Shown: positions 10,337-29,209 of the stretch, piece by piece
How the letters are laid out: each line of letters starts with the position of its first letter
Position numbering within the stretch: position 1 is the stretch's first letter
From: Sanderia malayensis
Taxonomy: Eukaryota; Cnidaria; Scyphozoa; Semaeostomeae; Pelagiidae
Assembly (NCBI GenBank): GCA_013076295.1
Contig: RQOL01000882.1
Location: forward strand, 620,001 to 684,000
Direction of reading: 5' to 3'
Length of the DNA stretch: 64,000 nt
Made by a program: the position numbers and the translations under genes
Notes under the pieces: model-generated
Seen by the model: the letters and a program-made list of their open reading frames with translations, nothing else
Told to the model about the DNA's origin: nothing
Databases searched by the model: none

Positions 10337-11545
10337 TAGTTAGCCCACAATAACAATCACAAATAACATCACTTCGAATCCACGGCCAAATAGTAGTTTC
10401 CTTAGGCCCAATCCACGGCTGAATCCCCGGCCAAAAAGTAGTTCATCTGAATTTGAAATTTGCTAACTGTTCATGAACACATAAATCCCAAAATTTAGCT
10501 AAATTAAACCTTAATTATACCATTGAGTTGTCACTTGATAAAAGCAAGTAAACCAGGCAATTCTTGCCAAAATACATCCAGATAAGCTCAAAGTGGTTCG
10601 AAGAATTTTTGAAAATGAAACAGGGATATAACACCCGGAGAACAATTGTTGGTCTTTCATTTTGGTCTTTTATTTTGATGAGTAATATGTTAAAGGAATT
10701 TATTTGGTTATATACTGATTACGGATAAACAGAAACACTTGAAAATATGAACAACGATATTTGGGATTGCGATACATGATGAGGAAGGAAGTGAATATTC
10801 ACAAATGGAAAACCAATTTTGTGTGTTGTAATCTGGTGAAATATCTGGTGAAAGCAAAACCAGATATTGTTATGGATAATTTAAATGTAATAAAACATAT
10901 TTTATGGTTTTTATTTGCGGCTTAAGATAAAAAGAGCTCCATTTTTGACGAGTCAAAGTTGGGCATCTGCAACCTTCGCCATGTTTTTCGAACCGTAAAA
11001 AATGCAAGAAATTGATTGATAGGCCCATGTTGAAATCAAAAGTCATAAAATATTTAAAGTCTCATGGCAATAATAAATACATTAATTATACAATAGTGTG
11101 GTAATAAAGTGCTCAGACTCGTAAACTTACCTCCTATAGTCTTCAAAGCTGCAATTTTCTAATTATAATGGAAGTGCTCAAACCAATAAACAGTGTCAGC
11201 ATAAAAGGGCGAAACGAAAAAGCAAGAAGGAAGAACTTTGGGGTTTGTTTCGATTTCGTTACGTGTCACGTGTTATCACGTGTGCTGTGCTCTCTTTATC
11301 ATTGGTGGAAATTACAATCTAAAAATTAACATAACAAGAGGAAATGACAACTGAGAATGATGGGATTGAAAGGGAGTTCCCCACCTGATATGGTCAGGGA
11401 ATTCCCTTACATTAATGTTAGTGATGCAATTCAACTCAAAGTGATCAATTGATTTTTACCCTTTGCTACCTGCTCTCTAGAAAGTTGTAAATAAGACATA
11501 GAGCTTCACGACTAAAACCATAAGGGTTTAGTTTTGTTTAGTTTT

Positions 11546-11990
11546 GCCATTCGACTCCTTGTGAGTCACTTCTCCGTCTATTTCAAAATTTGATTTTTTC
11601 AGTACCTACTTCATGTATGATGGAATGGAAAGCTTAAACAGCTATCCGAGGGAAATCTGGTCCACGAACCCTTACTCCCAGAGAGCTGGGAATTGTCTCA
11701 ACGTGATCAGTAGGACCTATTTAGTATAATTCGACTCCTTGTGGGTCATTTTTCAGTCTATTTCAAAATTTGAATTTTTCAGTACCCACTTCATGTATGA
11801 TGGAAAGTTTAAATAGCTATCCGCGGGAAATCTGGGTCTTTGAACCATTACTCCCAGAGAGCTGGGAATTGTCTCAACGTGATCAGTAGGACCTATTTAG
11901 TATAATTCGACTCCTTGTGGGTCATTTTTCAGTCTATTTCAAAATTTGAATTTTTCAGTACCTACTTCATGTATGATGGAAAACGTTTAT
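11546..11990. repeat. Tandem repeat of about 175-185 bp, 2.5 units
   Basis: ATTCGACTCCTTGTGGGTCA and CCCAGAGAGCTGGGAATTGT recur near 11548, 11729 and 11905. Each unit contains a short dyad around CCCAGAGAGCTGGG. Confidence 0.7.
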
Positions 11991-12161
11991 TGAGAATACA
12001 TAAAGTCTTGTTGCATTGCAGCGGGCCCTCGGGATCAACTTTTGAACCAAATGATGTCTTAAAGAGCTGAAACCTGTCTCAAATTGATCAGAAGACCCTT
12101 TATAGTAGCCACCAATATTCATGCTAGCTTCAGAAACCCCTAGTACTAAATGCTCATTTTC

Positions 12162-12419
12162 GGTCGTGTAGCCTAGTGGTTAAGGCGCTGGGTTTGATCC
12201 TTTGAAGGTAATCCCTTCACTGGTTCAAATCCACGTATGGTCAGAATCATGAACTACAAGCCGTCAGCCAACTCAGCTGTCCATCCTTCCGAGTCCGAGG
12301 TCGGTAAATGAGTACCCAGAATTTCTGGGGGTAAGGGTTTATACCAACTGGACCCACATTGATAACAGCTACCAAAGCTGAAGTGGCTATCCAGTATAAA
12401 TATTCGTACTTACTTACTT
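12162..12419 (+). mobile_element. tRNA-derived SINE, plus orientation
   Basis: Internal RNA polymerase III promoter boxes of a tRNA-like head are present: A box TAGCCTAGTGG at 12169-12179 and B box GGTTCAAATCC at 12222-12232. A non-tRNA body follows (GTCAGCCAACTCAGCTGTCC, then CCAACTGGACCCACATTGAT), and the 3' end is TACTTACTTAC. A second full copy lies inverted at 24731-24988, which defines the family. It is not a functional tRNA gene, because the region between the boxes is too long and does not fold as a tRNA. Confidence 0.8.
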
Positions 12420-13019
12420 TTGCTAATCGACTTTTTGGTGCTTTTATGAATAGTATTTTTTAATACTTTCCAACTTTCCTCGCATCGCAAGAACAACATT
12501 TACTATATTTTGGTGCATGTTATTTGAGGTCCCCCAAATGACGTCACTTCTCCTTGCTTCCTAAGAAAGAAAGAAATCCTTGGAAGGAAATAAACAGTTA
12601 TCAAAACGTAATGAGGTTGAAAATTGCTTAATTTTCAAAGCTTTTTACTTGCGAAGAGAAATGATTTCCGCGTGAATTTACTAAATTTCGCAACATCTGA
12701 TGAAAAACTTGGAATAATTATCAGTGAAAAGCGAAAGAACGATATTATGCTGTGAATCTCAGTAGAGGTATCAAATTTTGTGTTTTGTTTTGGTCTCACT
12801 GCGACACATTCTTCTCAACACTAAGGCAGGAAATTGGTTTGCGAAAAGAAATTAGCACTGAACTGGTTGTGCAGGTTTTTAAACTCTTATTTACCGCTTT
12901 ATCGCAGCCATTTACTAATTTAAAGGCCGGATTTGTGAAGTAATATCTCGAATAGTTTTGAGTTTTTCACCGATCAAGATCAAAGTATAAACATCAATCT
13001 GAAAGGATTTTTAAATCTA

Positions 13020-16000
13020 ATGGCGACAAGGAGAGATTTTGATGTGACCTACAAAGTCCTTGTTCTTGGCGAAGCTAGTGTTGGCAAGACAGCTTTGATT
13101 CAAAGCTACACTGAAAAAGATAGGCCATTTGATCCAATGCTGCTCCCAACCATTGGTAAGAAATTTCACGTTATTTTTTCACACCTTCGGGAGAGATGGC
13201 AATTTGTTGCACTTTCGTTTTGTTATCATCAACAACTGTACAAGGATTTTATTGCCAAGTGGGATAGTTTCGTCCTTCCAGTTTTGATAATTGTATTTGC
13301 TCCCACTTTTGAAATATCTTCTGTTCATCGCTTGAATTGTCATAAAATTTAGTATGTGCCCCACAAGTTGACCCCTATTCCCTTAAATGCCTTCCTATTG
13401 TAATCATGTGACTATAATATTGCAATTCATTGCTTTCTGTGTTTATTTTATCATGTGGTTAAGTTGTGTTTCATTTTGTCAGGAATTGACTTCAGAACAG
13501 AATTTACTACAATTGATGGTTTGAGGATAAGGACCCAGATATGGTACTTTTATGGAAATGTTGCTTGTTGAACTGCTTCATAGTATACAATTCACCCTCA
13601 TATAACGAACTTCACTGTATATAGCAAGTTAAACATCTGGTCCCTTGTTCAACTGCTTCATAGTATACAATTCACCCTCATATAACAAACTTCACTGTAT
13701 ATAGCAAACTGAATATCTGGTCCCTTGTTGAACTGCTTCATAGTATACAATTAACCCTCATATAACGAACTTCACTGTATATAGCAAACTAAACATCTGG
13801 TCCCTTGTTGAACTGCTTCATAGTATACAATTCACCCTCATGTAACGAACTTCACTGGATATAGCAAACTAAACATTTGGTCCCTTATTGAACTGCTTCA
13901 TAGTATACAATTCACCCTCATATAACGAACTTCACTGTATATAGCAAACTAAACATCTGGTCCCTTGTTGAACTGCTTCATAGTATACAATTAACCCTCA
14001 TATAACGAACTTCACTGTATATAGCAAACTAAACATCTGATCCCTTGTTGAACTGCTTCATAGTATACAATTCACCCTCATATAACGAACTTCACTGTAT
14101 ATAGCAAACTAAACATCTGATCCCTTGTTCAACTGCTTCATAGTATACAATTCAACATCATATAACGAACTTCACTGTATATAGCAAACTAAACATCTGG
14201 TCCCTTGTTGAACTGCTTCATAGTATACAATTAACCCTCATATAACGAACTTCACTGTATATAGCAAACTAAACATCTGGTCCCTCACTGAACTGCTTCA
14301 TAGTATACACATTCACCTTTACAGTTTACATAATGAACTTCATTATCATACTTCGCATGTTAATACTCTATTTATTAATGTTTTAGGGATACCGCTGGAC
14401 AGGAAAGGTTCCGAACGATGAACAAAATGTATTTCAGAGGAGCTAAAGTATGCCAACAAGTATTCTTAAGTTTTGTAGACTCAACCTGATCGTTCGCATT
14501 TCAATACGTTCTCAAAACTTCTTTATCTATCAGACATTGTTTATCATGACTTCCTGTCAATTCAGCCAACCAACTCATCACTGCTTTGCGAATAGAAGGT
14601 GCTGTAAACTTTACCATTGCGTGTTTTATTTGTTGAACAACAACTTTATCTCTTTCAAGGGAACCTTGCTAGTTTACGACGTAACAAATCGCAGCAGTTT
14701 CAACCAAGTCAGGAATTGGATGCAAGATTTAAAACAGGTTGAATCATGTACAACTATACCTCTTCCATTTAGACCAGGCTCTGATGGAGGGAAGGGTAAC
14801 CTGGAAGCGAACTTTTTTTCACTGTACTTTTTAGTTGCAGGGGTACTTAGAGACAAATAAAACTTTGGTAAACGGGCCAACTCCGTTGCGTTTACCAAAT
14901 ATGGGCATGTTTTTAAACAGGGGGTCAAAATTCTTGCTAGCGTAATGCAAAAGTGAAAGTAGAAAACATTAGGCGTTTTCTTGAATGTTTACAGCATTCG
15001 TGGTATTCTTGGTGAGTAAATTGGATTGATAATGTTTATAAAGTAGATTTCTTACCAAAAACGGGGGTTTGTATGAAAATTCCGGGGGTAATATGCCCAA
15101 ATTTTGTCATATTGTACAATAGAACAATGGCTTCAAAAATAAAAATGCTTTGTTCTCTCATTCTAAAGTCAACCAGAATATATTTCCATTGGGGCAATGA
15201 TGAAGTGATTAATGGTGGAACAAGTTATTTATATATACAGGGGGGTTTTGACGGCACGGTTCGTTCTAACCACATCTTTGCATTACACTTATGCCTACTA
15301 ATGCCCCTCAAATTTAGAATAACTAACAATAACTTTATAAAATGTCTATTTACCTGAAGAGCTAACAGAGGACGAAACGCAAATGATTAAAGTTCAATCA
15401 CCATCATAATCATTGTCACAGTCCTCAAAAATTGAAGTCTCTTGAAAGTCTTCATCAAGCAGGATCTCTTCGATACCTTCGGGAAAAGGCGTTTCTGTCC
15501 ACAGGATCTCAGTATTCTCATTCCATCGGTGTTTCTGAATATCATCAAGATGAATATTGGTAGTAAATGTTTCTTTCCATACTGTTGAAATATAGTTGCA
15601 GCGCTTACATTATAGAACAAATGATTGTTTGCATGGTAGAAGCAACGCCAGATCTTGAATTTGTCCTTTCTTCTCATAAGTATTTTTGAATACCTGATGT
15701 CTTACAACATCAATTTCTTTTTCTTTTTTCCCAAATAAGTAACACATATATTCTTCCAGAAGTGCGATTGACTTGTCCGAGATGTCAACTGATGGAAGTA
15801 GTACTGTCTCACTGTTCTGCATCCACAGATCCCAAAGAGCTACATCTTTCTAAAGAATCTTTATCCGCATATCTGATCGACTTAATGGCAATGATAAGGG
15901 CTCTGCCTGGCTTATACGATACTCGATATGTTGCCTAAAGGATGCCAAAGTATTGACATCGTAGCGGACACATACCGGACAAACCCATTAAAAGATCCTG

Positions 16001-19000
16001 AACGAAACAAACGTGGTACCTCCGCAAAAGTGATGGTACAGCCTGCACAGTCGACAATTCCAAGACACTTTCACAGTTTTTAAAAAACATTAAACACAAA
16101 ACAAGACTTATTGCATTGATAAAATATGTGTTGACCGACCGATCGCACTTCTGGAAGAATATATGTGTTACTTATTTGGGAAAAAAGAAAAAAAAATTGA
16201 TGTTGTAAGACATCAGGTATTCAAAAATACTTATGAGAAGAAAGGACAAATTCAAGATCTGGCGTTGCTTCTACCATGCAAACAATCATTTGTTCTATAA
16301 TGTAAGCGCTGCAACTATATTTCAACAGTATGGAAAGAAACATTTACTACCAATATTCATCTTGATGATATTCAGAAACACCGATGGAATGAGAATACTG
16401 AGATCCTGTGGACAGAAACGCCTTTTCCCGAAGGTATCGAAGAGATCCTGCTTGATGAAGACTTTCAAGAGACTTCAATTTTTGAGGACTGTGACAATGA
16501 TTATGATGGTGATTGAACTTTAATCATTTGCGTTTCGTCCTCTGTTAGCTCTTCAGGTAAATAGACATTTTATAAAGTTATTGTTAGTTATTCTAAATTT
16601 GAGGGGCATTAGTAGGCATAAGTGTAATGCAAAGATGTGGTTAGAACGAACCGTGCCGTCAAAACCCCCCTGTATATATAAATAACTTGTTCCACCATTA
16701 ATCACTTCATCATTGCCCCAATGGAAATATATTCTGGTTGACTTTAGAATGAGAGAACAAAGCATTTTTATTTTTGAAGCCATTGTTCTATTGTACAATA
16801 TGACAAAATTTGGGCATATTACCCCCGGAATTTTCATATAAACCCCCGTTTTTGGTAAGAAATCTACTTTATAAACATTATCAATCCAATTTACTCACCA
16901 AGAATACCACGAATGCTGTAAACATTCAAGAAAACGCCTAATGTTTTCTACTTTCACTTTTGCATTACGCTAGCAAGAATTTTGACCCCCTGTTTAAAAA
17001 CATGCCCATATTTGGTAAACGCAACGGAGTTGGCCCGTTTACCAAAGTTTTATTTGTCTCTAAGTACCCCTGCAACTAAAAAGTACAGTGAAAAAAAGTT
17101 CGCTTCCAGGTTACCCTTCCCTCCATCAGAGCCTGGTCTAATTGTAGAACACTGAAAAGCCAGTGATTTCAGGGGGGTTGATTCTATACTTTAACACATG
17201 AATCCACATAAATACAGCTAAAAAATTAAGTAAAGTTCATCTTTGTTTACATATTTTCAGTGATATTAACATTCACCACACTGCATTTTGACCCCCCCTG
17301 GAGGATTTGCTTTAGACCACTGACTCCAGTGGATGGTTAAAGGTTTTCAGGGGGTTAAACATTTTATCTAATCAAATGATTTTTTTCCAGTTTGATTTGG
17401 ACAATGAGGAAGTCATTCTTTTGGGCAATAAGATAGATTTGGATCATTTAAGAGAGGTTCCATCTCACGAAGGCAAAACTGTGAGTATAGATGATTATGT
17501 GACAAACTATAACCTTCTAGTTGACAATGTTATGCTTAGCACATGAAACATACTTACTGTAGTTTTTACATTTGTTAAATCCGTGTAAAGGAAAAACGTG
17601 TTTCCGAAATCTCTAAGGTTTCTTAAATTTTTCCTTGTTGTTTTAAAAGTTTCTTAAATTTTAAGGTGTCTAGAACTAGCTTTCTTATAAACCGGTTTCT
17701 TATAAGAAAAAACGTGTTTGCTTCTACTTTGGTTTAGATAGCACGAAAGTATGGTATTCAGTTCATGGAGACAAGCGCAAAGACAAGAGAAAATGTTACC
17801 GAAGTACGTATTAGCCCCCCTGGAAATATATCATTTCGAATTGTTTATTAATGGACTAAATGGACCTTCCAGGGTTGACAATATGAGACAATATAGTCAC
17901 ACACTTTACCTCCTGGAAATATATCATTTCGTATTGTTTATCAATGGACTAAATAGACCACCCAGGGGTGACAGTATGAAACAATATAGTCACACACTTT
18001 ACCTCCTGGAAACATATCATTTCGCATTGTTTATCAATGGACTAAATGGGTCTTCCAGGGGTGACAGCACGAGACAATATAGTCAGACACTTTACCCCCT
18101 GGAAATATATCATTTACATTGTTTATCAATGGACTAAATGTACCTTCCAGGGGTGACAGTATGAGACAATATAGTCAGACACTTTACCCCCTGGAAATAT
18201 ATCATTTCGTATTGTTTATCAATGATTCGAACGGACTTCTCCGGGTGTATGCTGCCAACTTATTTTGCTCACCTTGAAAATGAGCTTCATCTTTCCAAAC
18301 TTCTTCACTTTTAACATGACTCCGGTCGTTATTTCACCTGTCAGAGAAACAAACAATGTTGACCAATTTGACGCGTGTTACCTTTGTTTTTCAGGCTTTT
18401 CAACAACTTGTGTATAATATGAAAGACGCCAATGACTCCACAACAGTAAGAACAAATAAAGTGTATAGTTTCTATTAACCATTATTTGCTTGTTTCAGGG
18501 GCGGCGCGCAGCTCTATAAAAGTACTATTAGTTTTTGCTCGCTCCGCTCGCAAAAAGCCAACGTGGGTGGAAAATGTTAGTCCAGGAGAATCAACTGCCT
18601 TTCCCTCATACTGTTGGTTAAAGTATTTCAACGACATTCGACAAATTAAACAGCTGCCACAATAAAAATGTTTGAATGATAAAATTGTTTACCTTTTTTA
18701 ATTATAAAAAATTTCCTGGCCCCGTTCTAACCTCCCGAAACCCAATCAAAATTGACTAAATGTGGTTACAAGAAAGGTTTTTCTCCTGGTGTTTTGCGTC
18801 TGATGGGTGCCGGTGCGGCCATTTCCTTTTTTACAACGGTTTGAAGCCCACGTAATGCCGTAGCCCTATTATTGATTTCTGCAAACTAATAGTAAGGCCG
18901 CTTCTTTCAGCTCCGGTGACTCAAAAACATAAAAAAATGCCTGTAGTTTTGCAATAAATTTGCCCTGCTCTGACAAAAGGAACAGCACTTTTGAAAGATT

Positions 19001-19568
19001 CCATTTAACTCCATCGGAGACCACTTCATTCATTTTGAAGCGACCTTTTCTTTGAACAATTTTTCACTGTTCTTTCCAATGCCTCTTATTTCCTTCCAAT
19101 ATCTCTTATTTCCTTCCAATACCTCTTATTTCCTTCCAATATCTCTTATTTCTTTCCAATGCCTCTTATTTCCTTCCAATATCTCTTATTTCCTTCCAAT
19201 ACCTCTTATTTCCTTCCAATACCTCTTATTTCCTTCCAATACATCATCATATCTTTCTAACGCCTCTCATATCCTTCAAATACTTCTCATGTCCTTCCAA
19301 CACCTCTTATTTCCTTCCATTACCTCTCATATACTTCTACTATTTATTTTATCCGTCGATATCCTTCTCCAACTTTTCTTATCCTTCAACCTCTCTCTGA
19401 CATCGCATCATCGTATCATATCCAATACTTTTCTAGCAGCCAAGAAGTGAACGTATTGGAGACGAGGATTGGGAAAAAATGCACGAAAACAATGGGATTA
19501 TTCAACCAACTAAAGAAGACGTAAAGAAAGTTGATGCAGCTAGTAATTCCTACAGTTGTTGTTGGTGA
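13020..19568 (+). CDS. Rab family small GTPase, eight coding exons, 224 aa
   Basis: Exons: 13020-13155, 13483-13543, 14387-14447, 14660-14737, 17391-17480, 17738-17803, 18395-18445, 19437-19568. All have GT/AG borders, matching phases, and sum to 675 nt. G boxes are intact: P-loop GEASVGKT (17-24), effector-loop TIGIDFR, DTAGQE (67-72), NKID (125-128) and ETSAK (153-157). The C-terminus SYSCCW carries two adjacent cysteines for double geranylgeranylation, placing it on membranes as a vesicle-traffic switch. GIDFR and the ETSAKT region recall Rab26/Rab37, but the tail and the start YKVLVLGEASVGKT are divergent; I leave the subfamily open. Introns 2, 4, 6 and 7 are filled by repeats. It is on the opposite strand to the SMAD/DYM/neogenin block. 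Confidence 0.9.
13566..14330. repeat. 80-bp minisatellite, 10 copies, filling Rab intron 2
   Basis: TAGTATACAA recurs at 13581, 13661, 13741 and so on every 80 bp to 14301. The unit contains AACTGCTTCATAGTATACAA, CCCTCATATAACGAACTTCA and AGCAAACTAAACATCTGGTC. The array takes up about 765 of the intron's 843 bp. The same unit recurs at 21970-22165, 41515-41763 and 49480-49735. Confidence 0.9.
14769..17141. repeat. Giant palindrome: two 1000-bp arms, 373-bp spacer
   Basis: Left arm 14769-15768 and right arm 16142-17141 are reverse complements differing at only a handful of positions (for example one A/G near 15074 and one T/C near 15715). The whole structure sits in Rab intron 4 (14738-17390). 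Two mirror-image 96-codon frames (15387-15677 on minus and 16233-16523 on plus) are the same arm sequence read twice. The spacer and right arm hold the C-terminal part of a decayed transposon gene. The Rab pre-mRNA would contain a 1-kb almost perfect hairpin. Confidence 0.9.
15925..16516 (+). pseudogene. Decayed transposon protein fragment
   Basis: Translated pieces read DIVADTYRTNPLKDPERNKR, then (after a one-base frame change) FLKNIKHKTRLIALIKYVL, then IQDLALLLPCKQSFVL, an in-frame TAA, CKRCNYISTVWKETF, EILWTETPFPEGIEEILLDE and a terminal acidic tail ending at TGA 16514-16516. This order resembles an uncharacterised C-terminal region common in invertebrate repeat-associated proteins; I cannot name the family with confidence. 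The stop codon is present in both palindrome arms, so decay preceded the inverted duplication. Confidence 0.55.
17810..18245. repeat. 93-bp minisatellite family, Rab intron 6 array (about 4.7 units)
   Basis: Units begin CCCCTGGAAATATATCATTT and end near CCTTCCAGGGGTGACAGTAT; the two ends form a CCCCTGGAA/TTCCAGGGG inverted repeat. The array starts 7-10 bp after the exon 6 donor. Because 93 is divisible by three, a 128-codon frame runs through it; that is not a gene. Confidence 0.9.
19062..19330. repeat. 20-bp pyrimidine-rich minisatellite in Rab intron 7
   Basis: About 13 copies of CTTATTTCCTTCCAATACCT, degenerating toward the 3' side, ending about 105 bp before the exon 8 acceptor. It extends the pyrimidine-rich character of the intron end. 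Confidence 0.85.
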
Positions 19569-20215
19569 AAATCACAAGAACATATTTTAATTATAACATT
19601 TCTTTATTTCTTTCATAATTGTTCTGTTGTGTATATTTTGAAGAGAAGCGTTTTTGCTAAATATGCAGCCTAAAAATTGATGAACTCCAATTTATGATAC
19701 ACATCACGTCATCTGAGATGCTGGAAGGTGATTGGTTAACCGCCCACAACCAATAGAATAATAGAATTTCAATTGCGTCAACGGAATGGCGGAATTTGAT
19801 TGGCTAATCTTTCCAAATGTAATTTTCTATTTTTTTATAAATAGAAACTAACAAGTTTTGCATCATTAGAAATTAGTTTTGAAGTATCAAACAGAAGTAT
19901 CAATTGAGTTTTGAGTATATATGATTTGTTGGCCCATTTTAGATAATTGTAACTTTCTATAAAAGCGAAAAATTTAATCAAGATCAATATTTTCATTAAA
20001 TCATTTTATGCTCGAAGAAATTTTCATTTCCCTTGGTCAGATTTTTGTCAAGAATTGATAACGTTTCGCGTTTCGCGTATAGCATTTCGTATAGAACTCA
20101 CTGCTCGCTAACTCGAACATTCGCTTGCTCGAACGAATTTTCGTTTTTCGTTTCGAATTTTTTTTCACAAAATAATTCACAATTTTTATTGACTCTCATT
20201 AAATTAATATGCTAT

Positions 20216-20389
20216 TACACGTTTTTTTTTTATAAGAAACCACTTCATAAGAAACTTACTAGCAGAATTTGCGCCAAATTACAATAGATTCCTTCGTTCT
20301 ATTGTTTTCCTTAACAATAGAAAACAATAGAAAATTTAAGAAACTTTTACTCGGCTCGAGCTAGGTTTCTTATAAAATAAAAAACGTGT
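20216..20389. mobile_element. MITE with ACACGTTTTTT...TTATAAGAAACC ends
   Basis: The left end reads TTACACG followed by a T run and TTATAAGAAACC; the right end is GGTTTCTTATAAAATAAAAA plus ACGTGTA, its reverse complement. A copy in the opposite orientation lies at 46660-46806, and a partial one in Rab intron 5 (about 17596-17720). No coding capacity. Confidence 0.65.
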
Positions 20390-21969
20390 AGTTGTTAGTA
20401 ATTAATTGTTCCTTAGAACATCTATAAACGTTCTTGTTCCTTCAAATTTTAGTTCACAAGAAGCGTTCTTCCCTTGACAGTCACCAAGGTTTACTGCTGA
20501 ACCCTTTATTGCTACATGGCACGAACCTTTTATCCCACCTCAGAAAGTGAAATACTGGTTTTGCAAATTCTCCAAACATCCAAATTTTGGGTGTGCAATC
20601 AACCGCTTTTTTCAAATTTTAAGCTCCAAAATTTTCTCAATTTCTTCATAATGTTTAAAAGATTCTTTGAATCTCAAAATCTAAAAATATTCAAAAAAAT
20701 TGCTTTTCATTTGCAAAACTGTAGAATGTTTTTAGCAGGCTTAAAATCTTTCCCAATTGAAGCATTACGTTTTTATGTGACATTTTTAAATGACAAAAAC
20801 GTTTGTTTATTAATGTTACTTACCCAAATGTTCGACAAGGATAGAAAGTTTTCGCCTGAAAAATGCATGGCGCAAGTATTACAATAAAATCAATAATATT
20901 CACGTTGTTATCATCAGAAAGTAAACAATTATATCAGTTCATAATATTTCTCAACCAACATACCAACTCATTTCTTTATAAACTGATATTTGTCCTAGAT
21001 AAATTGATATTTACCACAATAGTACAATAAAACGAAAGAACCAGACACGATATCTGGTTGACAAAGTTTACAACTCCTCTTCTCGAATTGAAAAATTTTC
21101 AAACTGAGCACGCCATAGCAAAATATTCTGCTCATGCGCAGTAGAACGCACGGGTAAATTGCACTGACTTCGCCATGGAAACCACGCTTTTTCATAGAAT
21201 GTCATGGAATTGTACACTTAAATTGACCAATCTGAGATGAACAAGTGTACTTTAACAGGGCGCGCATAATTTGTTATTCAGTTGTTATAGGAGGGCGACA
21301 GAGTGGGGGGAGGAAGGAAATTAGGGGGTCGATGGGTTATTAGAAAAATGATAATAGATACAGCTTATCTGGGTCAAATGAAGAGATTGATAGAGGACAA
21401 TTTTAGCATGAACAAAACAATTGGAGGCAAATCACACTTATAAAGATGGCATAAGGTAATTTGATGGCTCACAGCTGTGCACATAGACAGTATGAAAAAT
21501 TGTGGCCCTAGGCGAGTAGGAAGAGGACGACTGAGGCCATAGGCGATACAAAAGTGACAACTTTGAAGAGCGCTTATATATTGTCACATTACAATCATTG
21601 TGGCCCTAGGCGAGTAGCAAGAAGGCGACTGAGGCCATAGGCGATATCATCACATTACAAACATTGTCATGGCAATGCTCCGATTACATCTGGTAAATTA
21701 CACAACAATACAGCGATACATAATTGTTAAGAAATACTGTCACCCCTGAAATATCTATTCAATCCATTGATCAGCAATACAAAATGATATATTTCCAGGG
21801 GGTAAATATACTAGTGGAACTAAACCTTACTGGGGAAAAAGTTTACGAAGAACACATTGTACAAAAGAAAGCAGCATTATAGCGGAATCGGGGAATGGTG
21901 GAACGATGACCGAATGAATATTGGAATGATCTGTATTATATCCTGAGGGGAAGCAATAACTATGAAGCA

Positions 21970-22165
21970 ATTCATTAAGGGACCAGATGTTTAGTTAGCT
22001 ATATACAGTGTAGTTCTTTATACGAGGGTTAATTGTATACTATGAAGCAGTTGAACAAGGGACCAGATGTTTGGTTTGCTATATACAGGGAAGTTCGCTA
22101 CATTTGGGCTGATTCTATACGATAAAGCAGTTCAACGAGGGGCCAAATGGCTATATAGGATCAAA
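21970..22165. repeat. 80-bp minisatellite family, inverted partial array
   Basis: About 2.5 degenerate units of the 13566-14330 repeat in reverse orientation (GGGACCAGATGTTTAGTT, GTATACTATGAAGCAGTT), just 3' of the SMAD2/3 stop codon. Confidence 0.75.
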
Positions 22166-22256
22166 CCATAAAGGATGTTAATTATATCCAATAATTACAG
22201 CCAAAGATAACGGTCTTATCGATAGATATACAGAATAAAAACATAACAATGTTTGT

Positions 22257-29209
<6,953 letters not shown>

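Larger units (their letters stand above)
7925..10447. mobile_element. Non-autonomous DNA element with 176-bp repeats in inverted arms
   Basis: The ends are inverted repeats beginning GATGAACTACTTTTTGGCCG. The unrepeated terminal parts (about 110 bp) are followed on each side by tandem copies of a 176-bp unit, in opposite orientations. The element is flanked by the 7-bp direct repeat TGAATTT at 7918-7924 and 10448-10454, read as a target-site duplication. The centre (about 9087-9514) is unique sequence without a transposase. Seven-base duplications are unusual; 8-bp would suggest hAT, but extending the repeat by one base fails. The superfamily is not assigned. Confidence 0.75.
19569..22256. 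other. Intergenic stretch between Rab and SMAD2/3 (convergent genes)
   Basis: It holds the Rab 3' end (AT-rich, possible poly(A) signals), a MITE at 20216-20389, a T/A-rich frame at 20516-20887 without recognisable similarity, duplicated phrases around 21500-21640 (GTGGCCCTAGGCGAGTAG), one 93-bp repeat unit at 21738-21812 and 80-bp repeat units at 21970-22165. No further gene is seen. Confidence 0.5.

Noticed and set aside
12162..12240. tRNA gene
   Set aside because: A and B boxes are present but the sequence does not form a tRNA and a second copy has the same non-tRNA body, so it is a SINE.
15387..16523. Two identical 96-codon frames on opposite strands
   Set aside because: Mirror copies in the palindrome and out of frame relative to the recognisable transposon fragment.
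19052..19450. 132-codon frame before the last Rab exon
   Set aside because: 20-bp pyrimidine-rich repeat; the real exon starts at 19437 in another frame.
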